From the NCBI GenBank assembly GCA_001557035.1, contig LSKJ01000065.1:1-64000 (forward strand): a stretch of DNA of 64,000 nucleotides. Direction: 5' to 3'. The notes under the pieces were generated by a model. It ran no database searches. It worked only from the letters and a program-made list of their open reading frames with translations, and was not told where the DNA came from. A program made the position numbers and the translations under genes. This DNA is from Rhodospirillaceae bacterium CCH5-H10 (GTDB lineage: Bacteria > Pseudomonadota > Alphaproteobacteria > Reyranellales > Reyranellaceae). This document shows, one piece after another, positions 8,019-16,238 of the stretch. The number at the start of each line of letters is the position of its first letter. The stretch's first letter is position 1.

Positions 8019-9224
8019 TCAGTTCTTCGGCCGCATCTTCTGGACGTCGGCGTCGCTCGGCAGGGCGTCCTTGCCGTCGACGAAGCGCCAGTTCTTCATG
8101 TAGCCCTTGCCGTCCTTCACGCCGATCTGGCCGACATAGGCGCCCATCGTCGACTGATGGTCGATCGGCCGGTACTCGACCATGCCGAACGGCGTCATCA
8201 GCGTGAGGCCCTTCATGGCCGCGACCAGCTTCTCCTGGTCGAGCGAGCCCGCCTTCTTGATGGCTTCGGCGGCCGACATCACGGTCGCGTAGCCCACGAC
8301 CGAGCCGAGACGCGGATAGTCCTTGAACTTCGCCTGGTAGGCGTTGAGGAACTTGGTGTGCTCGGGCGTCTTGAGTTCGCTCCACGGATAGCCAGTGACG
8401 TACCAGCCGTCGGGCGACTCCTCCTTCAGCGGGTCGAGATATTCCGGCTCGCCGGCCAGCAGGTTGAACACCTCGACGCCCTTGAACAGGCCGCGGGTCT
8501 GGCCTTCGCGCACGAACTTCGCGAGGTCGGGACCGAACAGCGAGGAGAAGATCGCATCGGGCTTGGCGTCGGCCAGCGCCTGCGCGACCGCACCGGCGTC
8601 GATCTTGCCGAGCGGCGGCGCCTGCTCGGCGACGAACTCGACGTCGGGCTGCTTCTCCTTCAGCAGCTTCTTGAAGGCGGCCGTCGCCGACTGCCCATAC
8701 TCGTAGTTCGGATAGACGATCGCCCAGCGCTTCTTCTTGAGCTTGACCGCGTCGGGAATGAGCATCGCCGTCTGCATGTAGGTCGAGGTGCGCAGGCGGA
8801 ACGTGTAGGCGTTGCCCTGGTCCCAGACGATCTTGTCGGTCAGCGGCTCGGCGGCGATGAACAGCACCTTGCGCTGCTTGGCGAAGTCGGCGACGGCGAG
8901 GCCGACGTTCGAGGGGAAGGTGCCGATCAGGAACGCCGCGCCCTCGCGGCTCAGCAGCTCCTCGGCGACGCGCACTGCATCGCCCGGATTGCCGTTGTCG
9001 TCGCGGCTCACGACCTCGATCTTGCGGCCGAGCACGCCGCCCGCCGCATTCACTTCCTCGACCGCCAGCTCGATGCCCTTCTTGTAGGGTTCGAGGAAGG
9101 CCGGGAAGACCTTGTAGCTGTTGAGTTCGCCGATCTTGATCGGCGCCTGCGCGGCGGCCGGTCCGACGAGCGCCAGTGCGACGAGCGCGGCCGTGCCGGC
9201 GAGCAGGCGATTGCGGGTCAGCAT
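8019..9224 (-). CDS. livK: ABC transporter substrate-binding protein, Leu/Ile/Val-binding (LivK) type
   Basis: A 401-residue periplasmic binding protein with a classical signal peptide (MLTRNRLLAGTAALVALALV, cleavage probably after the alanine-rich stretch at about residue 25). The mature protein begins with IKIGELNSY and has the LivK-type two-lobe pattern (GIELAVEEVNAAGG, PYKKG, and YEYGQSATAAF in the hinge region). ATG at 9224 is preceded by GAGGGGGATC. It lies 76 bases after the SnoaL-like gene and upstream of livHM-livG-livF, so it probably brings in the substrate that the catabolic genes process. Ligand unknown. Confidence 0.87.
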   Translation of the reverse strand: MLTRNRLLAGTAALVALALVGPAAAQAPIKIGELNSYKVFPAFLEPYKKGIELAVEEVNAAGGVLGRKIEVVSRDDNGNPGDAVRVAEELLSREGAAFLIGTFPSNVGLAVADFAKQRKVLFIAAEPLTDKIVWDQGNAYTFRLRTSTYMQTAMLIPDAVKLKKKRWAIVYPNYEYGQSATAAFKKLLKEKQPDVEFVAEQAPPLGKIDAGAVAQALADAKPDAIFSSLFGPDLAKFVREGQTRGLFKGVEVFNLLAGEPEYLDPLKEESPDGWYVTGYPWSELKTPEHTKFLNAYQAKFKDYPRLGSVVGYATVMSAAEAIKKAGSLDQEKLVAAMKGLTLMTPFGMVEYRPIDHQSTMGAYVGQIGVKDGKGYMKNWRFVDGKDALPSDADVQKMRPKN

Positions 9225-9300
9225 GAGATCCCCCTCTTCGTTAAGTGAAACACTCCCTGTGAACCGACCCTAGCGAGGCCGGCCCCCACCTCACAAGCGC

Positions 9301-9681
9301 TCAGTCGGCAAAGCTCGACCGCGCCTGTATTCCCCAATGACCGTCCTGCCGGGTCACGATGTAGATCGTCTCGAAAACGCTCAGCAGCGAATTGTCGGCG
9401 CGCCAGCGACTGAACTTCACCTTGAGATGGACCTTGTCGCGGCCGACATGGATCGGCGTGCGCTCGTCCCACGTGCTGTGATGCCAGCCGTCGCCGGCCC
9501 GGGCGACGAAATCGCCGAGCTTGTAGTCGCCGTGGTCGGGCCAGACGACGACCTTGCCGCCGGCCAGCCGCACATGCGGGAAATTGCAGGCATTGTTGAC
9601 GGCCGGCTCGTCGCCGCGATTGAGACCGTCGATATAGTCGTCCATCACCTTCATCGCGGCAGCCAATGCGTCTTCGTTCAT
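9301..9681 (-). CDS. SnoaL-like/NTF2-fold small protein
   Basis: A 126-residue protein with the pattern of the NTF2/SnoaL fold: an N-terminal helix with DDYIDGLNRGDEPAV, a central strand pair and a C-terminal WGIQARSSF strand. Such proteins may be small enzymes (isomerases, hydratases, cyclases) or ligand-binding accessories. The start ATG overlaps the TGA of the DUF1185 gene (ATGA at 9678-9681), so it is co-translated with the heterocycle-type enzymes upstream. No catalytic residue can be named with confidence. Confidence 0.7.
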   Translation of the reverse strand: MNEDALAAAMKVMDDYIDGLNRGDEPAVNNACNFPHVRLAGGKVVVWPDHGDYKLGDFVARAGDGWHHSTWDERTPIHVGRDKVHLKVKFSRWRADNSLLSVFETIYIVTRQDGHWGIQARSSFAD

Positions 9682-10265
9682 CGCTGCCCGTCCCCCAGCT
9701 TGATCTCGGCCGGCGTCAGCCCGCCCACTCTCGCATGGGGGCGGCCGCCGATCGAGGCGGCGACGATGAACACGATCTCGTCCGGCTTCGGCCCGTCGGG
9801 CACGCAGAACTCGATGGCGTCGAAATGGCTGCGCACATAGGCCGCCGTCACGTGATGCAGCGGAATGTCGATGCGCGCGCCCGCCGACGCGACCTTCACG
9901 GTCGAGGGCACGATCGACTTGGCGCCGCCCATGGCGTGGCGGATGCCGAAGCCGCTCGGCTGGTGCCAAAGGGCTGCATGTTCCAGCTCGCCGTTCAGCC
10001 CGACGATGGCGCCCTTGCCGTAGGCTTCAAGCTCCGAGCCCCGGGCGCCCAGGATCTTCATCACCCGCTCGGTGAGATCGACCGCCAGCGGCTCCAGCGC
10101 CTTCATCATCGGCTGGATGTCGGCCACGTGCCGGCCGGCATAGGGGTTGGCGATGACGCCACCGACCACGGCCTTGGTCACCGGCCGCACCAGCGCCGGC
10201 CCGCCGTCGTGCAGCGTCTCCTCGACCGTCGCCACGTATTTCCGCACCTTCACCAGATCGCTCAT
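9678..10265 (-). CDS. DUF1185 (amino acid synthesis family) protein
   Basis: A 195-residue protein resembling the DUF1185 family, labelled amino acid synthesis protein in databases but without a proven reaction. The family is known to have a fold related to the chorismate-mutase/YjgF type, also related to ring-opening amidohydrolases. Visible features: ETLHDGGP near residue 18, GKGAIVGLNGELEHAA around 85-100, HAMGGAKSIVP near 110 and SIGGRPHARVGGL near the C terminus, all glycine-rich and typical of a binding pocket. Start 10265 overlaps the UPF0280 stop (ATGA). Context suggests a role in ring cleavage or processing of a cyclic or acyl intermediate; that is inference. Confidence 0.72.
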   Translation of the reverse strand: MSDLVKVRKYVATVEETLHDGGPALVRPVTKAVVGGVIANPYAGRHVADIQPMMKALEPLAVDLTERVMKILGARGSELEAYGKGAIVGLNGELEHAALWHQPSGFGIRHAMGGAKSIVPSTVKVASAGARIDIPLHHVTAAYVRSHFDAIEFCVPDGPKPDEIVFIVAASIGGRPHARVGGLTPAEIKLGDGQR

Positions 10266-11107
10266 CCCGCCTCCGACAGAGCAAGCGGCGTGCCGCCCGT
10301 TTCGAGTCTCCACTGTCCTTGAACCGACAGCGCCGCGCTGTCGATCAGCCCGCACAGCCGCAGCCGCCGCGCTTCCGCGAGTCCGCGGTCGAGCGCCGTG
10401 TCGACGATCTCCAGTGGTAGCGCGCCGACCGCGACCGTCACCAGCCGCTCGCCGAGATCGCTGTCGGGATCGAGCGAATGGGCCGGCCGGCGTTCGATCG
10501 CCGGATGATCGGCAATCACCGCATTGGCGATCATCGTCGCCGCGGCATCCGCCGCCGCCGCCGTCGCGGCCAGCACGGTCACGCTGTCGGCGATACCCAG
10601 GGAGAAGGACCGCCCACCCCAGCCCGAGGTCGCGATCCCGCGCACCGGCCGCTCATGCGTCACCAGCGCCACGCCGTCGAGCGCCTGCGCGAAGATACCG
10701 GCACGCAGCGACTGGCCCGGCGCCAGATGGATCGCGATGTCGCCGCCGTCGTTCACATAGGCCTTGGCGAGCGTGCGGCCGCGGGCCATCGCCTGCAGCA
10801 TCTCGTCGGCGACGGCGCCCGCGACGGCGGCCATCGGCGTGATGAAGGCCGCGCGGTGCGGCCACACGGCTTCGGCCATGCGGCGCGCCACGGGCCCCTG
10901 CAGCAGCGGATAGGCTTCTCCGACGGGCCGGCGCAGCACCGCAAGCTCGCCGACCAGCGTCGTCAGGATATCGCCGAAGCGGTCGATCGCCTGCGCATAG
11001 GCGCGCTCAATCTCATCGGCCGCGCCAAACGCCTCGATTACAAGGTCGATCGGACCGTGCTGCAGGTGCAGCCGTCCGTCGCCGAGGCGGGCGGCGACGG
11101 CGCTCAT
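10262..11107 (-). CDS. UPF0280 family protein
   Basis: A 281-residue protein that I read as UPF0280, a family distantly related to ApbE and of unknown reaction. Typical pieces are GPIDLVIEAFG near residue 19, PVARRMAEAVWPH near 72, FITPMAAVAGAVADE near 87-101 and VNDGGDIAIHL near 116. It shares ATGA overlaps with both neighbours, so it is translated together with the 6-hydroxynicotinate-reductase-like protein and DUF1185. Repeated linkage of these families to molybdenum hydroxylases would point to N-heterocycle metabolism, possibly in cofactor attachment or as an enzyme. Confidence 0.72.
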   Translation of the reverse strand: MSAVAARLGDGRLHLQHGPIDLVIEAFGAADEIERAYAQAIDRFGDILTTLVGELAVLRRPVGEAYPLLQGPVARRMAEAVWPHRAAFITPMAAVAGAVADEMLQAMARGRTLAKAYVNDGGDIAIHLAPGQSLRAGIFAQALDGVALVTHERPVRGIATSGWGGRSFSLGIADSVTVLAATAAAADAAATMIANAVIADHPAIERRPAHSLDPDSDLGERLVTVAVGALPLEIVDTALDRGLAEARRLRLCGLIDSAALSVQGQWRLETGGTPLALSEAG

Positions 11108-12534
11108 TCGATTCGCACCTTGTGGTGCGCCAGCACGTCTTCCAGCGTCACGGCGCGCGAGGCATAGCCGCCCAGTGCCGCATAGTCGTCAGCGCGCAGG
11201 GTGAATTCGATCGGCGCCACCAGCGCCGGGGTCGGCACGTAGCCGAACGAATTCTTGGGCATGCGCGCCACGTCGACCATCAGGGTGATGCCGCCGCCCG
11301 GCCAGACGAAGGCCGGCGCGCCGCCCAGCGTGACCTTGGTCAGCGTGTCGCGCACCGAGCGCGTCAATCGCACCGGGTTCTCGGTGACTCCCGCGCGCAG
11401 CGAACCGCCGGCACCGGCCATGAACAGCACGGTGCAGAGCGCCGGCTCGCAATTCTCGGCGATCCGGTCGACGACATGGCGCACCGGCGCCGGCATCTCG
11501 GCCGGCCGCGGCTTCAATTCAGTGTCGAGCGTGAACCAGGCCGAATGCTCGCCGGTCGTCGACACCATCAGCAGCTTCAGGCCGGGCCAGGCCTGCTTGG
11601 GGTCGATCTTCTCGATGATCTCCAGCGGGTCGCTGACGTTGGTGCCGCCCCAACCCAGCCCCGGTTCGGCGACCTGGAAGTAGCGGCCCGGTGTCGAACG
11701 GCGACCGCGCACACGAATACCCGCCGGCTTCATGTCGAGGAAGGCGCCGCCCTGATGCTCGCTCAGGACGCCGGTGATGTGGTCGTCGACCACGATCACC
11801 TCGTCGACATGGTCCTTCCACTGCGGCGCGAACATGCCGATGGCGGCCGAGCCGCAGCCCACGCGCATGCGTTCCTCGAGCACGCCGTTCACGACCGGCG
11901 GCCGGTCGGCCTGCACGATGACGGTCGAGCCGCCATCGATGGTGAGCTCGACGGGATCGCGATTGCACAGCGCCAGCAGCGCGTCGCAGGTGACGACACC
12001 CTCCTTCTTGCTGCCGCCGGTGAGATGATGCACGCCGCCCAGGGACAGCATCTGCGAGCCGTACTCGGCCGTGGTGACATGGCCGACCGCCTCGCCCTTC
12101 ACGCGCACCGCCGCCTGCTCAGGCCCGAGATAGCGGTCGGTGTCGATCTTCACCTTGACGCCGCAGTAGCTGAAGATGCCTTCGGTCACGACCGTGACCA
12201 TGTCGACGCCGTCATGCTTCGACGAGACGATGAACGGCGCGGGCTTGTAGTCGGGATAGGTCGTGGTGGCGCCGATGCCGGTGACGAACGCGCCCTCGCC
12301 CTTGCCCAGTTCGCCGCGCCACGCCTCGCTGCCCTCGGCGAAGGCGACGCGGGCCAGATCGGGCTTGGCCAAAAGAACCAGCGGGTCGACCCGCACCAGC
12401 GCGCCGTTCTCGTTGGCGTAGCGATCGCAGGCGCCGGCGCGGCCGGGCCGGATACGGCACAGGACGGGACAGGCGTCGCAGCGCACGATCCCGGCGCTGC
12501 GTTCGGCCTCCGAGAGCGAGATGTCGTCGCTCAT
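11104..12534 (-). CDS. 6-hydroxynicotinate reductase-like iron-sulfur protein
   Basis: A 476-residue protein beginning with a cysteine cluster C19-x2-C22-x3-C26-x9-C36 that suits an FeS centre, followed by a large domain (GIFSYCGVKVKIDTDRY near 118, GGVHHLTGG near 167, VGCGSAAIGMFAPQW near 225). I recognise it as the family named after 6-hydroxynicotinate reductase, which in anaerobic nicotinate fermentation reduces the ring to 1,4,5,6-tetrahydro-6-oxonicotinate. ATGA overlaps join it to the molybdenum hydroxylase upstream and UPF0280 downstream; GGAG lies before the ATG. A reduction step directly after hydroxylation fits the operon. Family assignment is from memory of sequence features, so the exact substrate is open. 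Confidence 0.65.
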   Translation of the reverse strand: MSDDISLSEAERSAGIVRCDACPVLCRIRPGRAGACDRYANENGALVRVDPLVLLAKPDLARVAFAEGSEAWRGELGKGEGAFVTGIGATTTYPDYKPAPFIVSSKHDGVDMVTVVTEGIFSYCGVKVKIDTDRYLGPEQAAVRVKGEAVGHVTTAEYGSQMLSLGGVHHLTGGSKKEGVVTCDALLALCNRDPVELTIDGGSTVIVQADRPPVVNGVLEERMRVGCGSAAIGMFAPQWKDHVDEVIVVDDHITGVLSEHQGGAFLDMKPAGIRVRGRRSTPGRYFQVAEPGLGWGGTNVSDPLEIIEKIDPKQAWPGLKLLMVSTTGEHSAWFTLDTELKPRPAEMPAPVRHVVDRIAENCEPALCTVLFMAGAGGSLRAGVTENPVRLTRSVRDTLTKVTLGGAPAFVWPGGGITLMVDVARMPKNSFGYVPTPALVAPIEFTLRADDYAALGGYASRAVTLEDVLAHHKVRIE

Positions 12535-15353
12535 CTCTTTTCTCCTTTTCCTCCCCCGTCATACGGGGGAGGTGGCCGAAGGCCGGAGGGGGAAGGCGAC
12601 CGGTGGCTCTCCCCCTCCGCCCCCTTCGGGGGCACCTCCCCCGTGTGACGAGGGAGGTGAGAGTTAGCGACGATGGCCTCGCGCAGGCGGTGCGGCAACA
12701 GCGGGACGCGGTGGACGCGGACGCCTGTGGCGTGATGGACGGCGCCGAGGATCGCGGGCGCCGTCGGCACCAGAGCCGGCTCGCCGATTCCCTTGGCGCC
12801 GGATGGGCCCAGCGGTTCGCGATCCTCGATCAGGATGCACTCGATCTGAGGGACATCGCCGACGGTCGGGATCAGATAGTCGTGCAGGTTCTCGGTGCGG
12901 CCAGGCAGGTATTCCTCCATCAGCGCGAGACCCAGACCTTGCGCCACGCCGCCCTGGATCTGGCCCTCGACGAGGGTCGGGTTTATCGCCCGGCCGACAT
13001 CGTGAGCGGCGACGATGCGCAGGACCTTCACCGTTCCAAGCTCGGTATCGACTTCGACCTCGGCGAGCTGGGCCGCGAACCCATAGGTCGCATAGGGCAC
13101 GCCCTGCCCATCGGCATCGAGCGGCGTGGTCGGCGGATCGAACGTCCCCTCGCCCATCAGCGGTCCGGCCGTCACGAGATCGATCGTCCTCACCTCGCCG
13201 CCGTCTCGCACCGAGAGCTTCGCGCCGTCGAGCGAAAGTGCCGCGTCAGGACCGGCATTGGCCAGCCGCAGGATCTGCTGGCGGAGGTCCTGTCCGGCCT
13301 TCTCCGCCGCCTTGCCCGAGACGAAGGTCTGGCGCGAGGCCGAGGTCTTTCCGGCGTCGGCGGTGAGATCGGTGTCACCGGTCACCAGGGCGAACTGCGA
13401 CGCCGGCAGGCCGACCGCGTCGGCGGCGATCTGCACCATGATGGTGTTGCTGCCCTGACCGATGTCGAGCGCGCCGCTGTAGAGCGTCAGCGTGCCGGCG
13501 GGCGACAGGCCGACGCGCATGCGCGAGGGGTTCGACATCGAGGTGTTGCCGATGCCGTACCACATGCAGCCGACGCCAATGCCGCGCCGGCGTGGACCGC
13601 CCTTCGCATTGAAAGCCGCAATCTTCTCCTGCGCTGCCCGCCAGTGCGGCCGCAATGCGTCGAGACACTGCGCGAGACCTGCCGAATGGGCGAGCGTCTG
13701 TCCCGTCGCCGTCGTGTCGCCGGCCCGCAGGGCGTTGCGATGGCGGAACTCCAACCGGTCGATGCCCAGCCGATCGGCCAGTTCGTCCATCATCGCCTCG
13801 TGCGCGATGGCGGCCTGCGGCACGCCGAAGCCGCGAAAGGCGCCGGCCGGCGGACCGTTGGTGAAGAAGGCCTCGCCCCAGGTGCGCACGTTGGGAATGG
13901 CGTAGGGCCCCATCGCATGCACCGGCACGCGGTTGGCGACCGTCGGCCCCCACGAGGCATAGGCGCCGGTATCGAAGGTCGCCGTCACGTCGCACGCGAG
14001 AAGCTTGCCCTCGGCATCGCAGCCGAACCGGGCCTTCACCCGCGCGGGATGGCGCTTGGTGCTGGCAGCCATGCTTTCGGGCCGCGTGTAGACCAGCGCG
14101 ACCGGCCGACCCAGCGTCCAGGCCGCGATCGCGATCAATGGCTGGACCGACAGGTCGAGCTTGCCGCCGAAACCGCCGCCGCAGGCCGTCGGGACGATGC
14201 GCACCGCCTCGGGTTTGAGGCGCATCAGGTTCGCGACCTCGTCGCGATCCATGTAGGGCGTCTGGGTGGTCGCGTGAATCTCGATGCGGTCGCCGACCCG
14301 CAGCGCCCAGCCGGCTTCCGGTTCGATATAGGCGTGCTCGACGAAGGCGGTCTCGAACGTGCCCTCCGCCACGGCGGCGCAATCCTCGAAGGCGCTCGCC
14401 GCGTCGCCGCGCTTCACGCCGCCCTCGAGCAACAGATTGCCCGGCTTGTCGGCCTGGACCAGTGGCGCATCGGCGGCCATCGCGGCATCGACCCCCACCA
14501 CCGGCGGCTCCGGCATCCAGGTGATCGGCACCTCGTCGTCGCGGATGGCCATGACTTCGGCGCGCTCTCCCACCAGGGCGACCACCGCCTCGCCGCGATA
14601 GCGGACCTGCCCGTCGGCCAGCACCGGCTGGTCCTTCACGTCGGGATAAATGCCGTAGCCGTTGAACGGCACGTCTGCTGCGGTGAGCACCGCCGAAAGA
14701 CGCTGGCGCAAGGGTTCGAGATCGCCCAGCTCGAAGCGCGCGCGGGCGTAGGGCGAGCGCACGACTCGAACCCACAGCGCATCCTTCGGAATGGAATCGG
14801 CGCCGAACACGTCGCGGCCCGTGACCTTGACGTGCCCGTCGACGCGAACGATGCGGGCACCGACGGCTTCGCCGGCCGGCGGCGCTGTCGCCGGCGCCCG
14901 TGCGACGACCTCCATCACGGCATCGACGATCTTGCCGTAGCCGGTGCAGCGGCAGAGCACACCGCCCAAGGTGTCCTCGACCTCGCTGCGCGTCGGCTTG
15001 CCGTTCCGCCGCACCAATTCCTGCGCGGCCATCAGCATGCCCGGCGTACAGATGCCGCATTGGGCCGCGCCATGTTCAAGGAACGACTGCTGGAGAGCGG
15101 CAACAGCCCCATCGCCGCTTTCGAGGCCCTCGACCGTCTCGACGCTGCAGCCTTCCACCTGGCCCATCGCGACCAGGCACGAACAGACCTGTCGCCCGTC
15201 GATCAGGACCGTGCAGGCGCCGCAATCGCCGGCATCGCAGCCGATCTTGGTGCCGGTGACGCCCAGATCGTCGCGCAGCGCCGCGGCCAGTCGCGTGACC
15301 GGCGCGCCGTCCCAGCTCGTCTCGCGACCGTTGAGGATGAATTCCAGTTTCAT
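12531..15353 (-). CDS. Xanthine-dehydrogenase-family hydroxylase: fused [2Fe-2S] and molybdopterin subunits, with repeat-derived C terminus
   Basis: A 940-residue fusion. Residues 1-155 are the small FeS subunit: plant-type [2Fe-2S] ligands C39, C44, C47 and C59, then C99, C102, C134 and C136 for the second cluster. Residues about 165-895 are the molybdopterin subunit (FGGKLDLSVQP, AFRGFGVPQA, DIGQGSNT, and the catalytic-glutamate stretch GIGEPALVP). Such enzymes hydroxylate N-heterocycles with water as oxygen donor. Residues from about 900 to the stop are encoded by a family B repeat (12550-12657) and are unlike the family's usual end. The FAD subunit is the preceding gene (ATGA overlap at 15350-15353). 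Confidence 0.85.
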   Translation of the reverse strand: MKLEFILNGRETSWDGAPVTRLAAALRDDLGVTGTKIGCDAGDCGACTVLIDGRQVCSCLVAMGQVEGCSVETVEGLESGDGAVAALQQSFLEHGAAQCGICTPGMLMAAQELVRRNGKPTRSEVEDTLGGVLCRCTGYGKIVDAVMEVVARAPATAPPAGEAVGARIVRVDGHVKVTGRDVFGADSIPKDALWVRVVRSPYARARFELGDLEPLRQRLSAVLTAADVPFNGYGIYPDVKDQPVLADGQVRYRGEAVVALVGERAEVMAIRDDEVPITWMPEPPVVGVDAAMAADAPLVQADKPGNLLLEGGVKRGDAASAFEDCAAVAEGTFETAFVEHAYIEPEAGWALRVGDRIEIHATTQTPYMDRDEVANLMRLKPEAVRIVPTACGGGFGGKLDLSVQPLIAIAAWTLGRPVALVYTRPESMAASTKRHPARVKARFGCDAEGKLLACDVTATFDTGAYASWGPTVANRVPVHAMGPYAIPNVRTWGEAFFTNGPPAGAFRGFGVPQAAIAHEAMMDELADRLGIDRLEFRHRNALRAGDTTATGQTLAHSAGLAQCLDALRPHWRAAQEKIAAFNAKGGPRRRGIGVGCMWYGIGNTSMSNPSRMRVGLSPAGTLTLYSGALDIGQGSNTIMVQIAADAVGLPASQFALVTGDTDLTADAGKTSASRQTFVSGKAAEKAGQDLRQQILRLANAGPDAALSLDGAKLSVRDGGEVRTIDLVTAGPLMGEGTFDPPTTPLDADGQGVPYATYGFAAQLAEVEVDTELGTVKVLRIVAAHDVGRAINPTLVEGQIQGGVAQGLGLALMEEYLPGRTENLHDYLIPTVGDVPQIECILIEDREPLGPSGAKGIGEPALVPTAPAILGAVHHATGVRVHRVPLLPHRLREAIVANSHLPRHTGEVPPKGAEGESHRSPSPSGLRPPPPYDGGGKGEKR
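12550..12657. repeat. Family B palindromic repeat, copy 2, inside the 3' end of a coding region
   Basis: A shorter copy (108 bases) with end hairpins at 12550-12572 and 12635-12657; the latter stem has one changed base. Its middle keeps GGAGGGGGAA and GGCTCTCCCCCTCC but lacks most of the core seen in the 44067 and 48066 copies. It is open in the frame of the molybdenum hydroxylase gene and ends a few bases before the ribosome site of the next gene, so the ATGA coupling at 12531-12534 is preserved. Confidence 0.85.
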
Positions 15354-16180
15354 GCGGCGACCGTCGACAGAAGGCGGCGCAGCAGGACCAGGGCCACGTC
15401 GTTGCGATAGGCCGCGCTGCCGCGCACGTCGTCGATCGGCGACAGCGGCGCAAGATGGCCGGGCTCGACCCGTTCGCCGAGTTGCGCGTCGGCCGACGCA
15501 CCGACCAGCGCCCGTTCGAGGTCCGGCAGGCGTTGCGCCACCGGTGAACAGGCGCCGACGGCCACACGTGCCGACGCGACCGTTCGATTGCTGACCTCCA
15601 CGACGACCGAGGCCATCGCGATCGAGATCACGAGATATCGCCGTGCGCCCAGTTTGAGGAACGCGCTCCGCGCCTCGTGCCGCGGTCGCGGCACACGTAG
15701 CGCCGTGACGAGTTCGCCCGGCAGGAGCGCCGTCCTGCGCACGCCGGTGATGAAGGTGCCGAGCGGCAGGCGGCGCGTGCCGTCGCGGCTCGCCACCTCG
15801 ACCTCGGCATCGAGGGCCAGCAGGGCCGGCACACCGTCGGCGGCCGGCGAGGCGTTACAGATGTTGCCCGCGATCGTGCCGGCATTCTGGATCTGGCGAC
15901 CGCCGACCTCGCGCGCCGCCTGCTTCAGCCCGTCGAACAGGGGCGGCAGGCCGGCGTCGACCAGTTCGCTCCAGGTCGTCGTGGCGCCCAGGCGCCAGCC
16001 CTCATCGGTTTCCGAAATGCCACGCAGAGCCGCGATGCCCGCGATGTCGAGAACGTCCTCGGTGACCGGCCGCCCGACGCGCGCAGGATAGAAGTCGGTG
16101 CCGCCGGCGAGCACCGTGAAGGGTCGGGTCAGTGCCTGGAGAGCCTCGTCGAGGTCTCGGGGTCGGAGATAGTCGCCCAT
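15350..16180 (-). CDS. FAD-binding subunit of a xanthine-dehydrogenase-family molybdenum hydroxylase
   Basis: A 276-residue medium subunit of the CoxM/xanthine dehydrogenase FAD type. The flavin-binding stretch VLAGGTDFYP is at about residues 22-31, and a second family stretch AGTIAGNICNASPAAD is near 100-115. It passes electrons from the FeS centres of the fused subunit (next gene, 4-base overlap) to an acceptor. It is the first structural gene after the MarR gene, 58 bases downstream of it, with a candidate promoter and operator in that gap. Confidence 0.88.
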   Translation of the reverse strand: MGDYLRPRDLDEALQALTRPFTVLAGGTDFYPARVGRPVTEDVLDIAGIAALRGISETDEGWRLGATTTWSELVDAGLPPLFDGLKQAAREVGGRQIQNAGTIAGNICNASPAADGVPALLALDAEVEVASRDGTRRLPLGTFITGVRRTALLPGELVTALRVPRPRHEARSAFLKLGARRYLVISIAMASVVVEVSNRTVASARVAVGACSPVAQRLPDLERALVGASADAQLGERVEPGHLAPLSPIDDVRGSAAYRNDVALVLLRRLLSTVAA

Positions 16181-16223
16181 ATCGTTCGTGTACGTACGAT
16201 GACATACGCCACGGACGAGTCAA
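16181..16223 (-). promoter_or_regulatory. Candidate promoter and MarR operator before the molybdenum hydroxylase operon
   Basis: Bases 16181-16200 form an imperfect 20-base palindrome (ATCGTTCGTG / TACGTACGAT, 8 of 10 paired) directly before the start codon of the FAD subunit. A TTGACT -35-like hexamer on the minus strand is at 16218-16223; 17 bases further lies ATCGTA, inside the palindrome, as a poor -10. A MarR dimer bound here would block transcription or initiation of translation. No experimental support. Confidence 0.45.
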
Positions 16224-16238
16224 ACGAATGAGTCCGAT

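Noticed and set aside
12603-15410. A 935-codon plus-strand frame opposite the molybdenum hydroxylase
   Set aside because: Same GC shadow effect; the minus-strand frame has all cofactor motifs.
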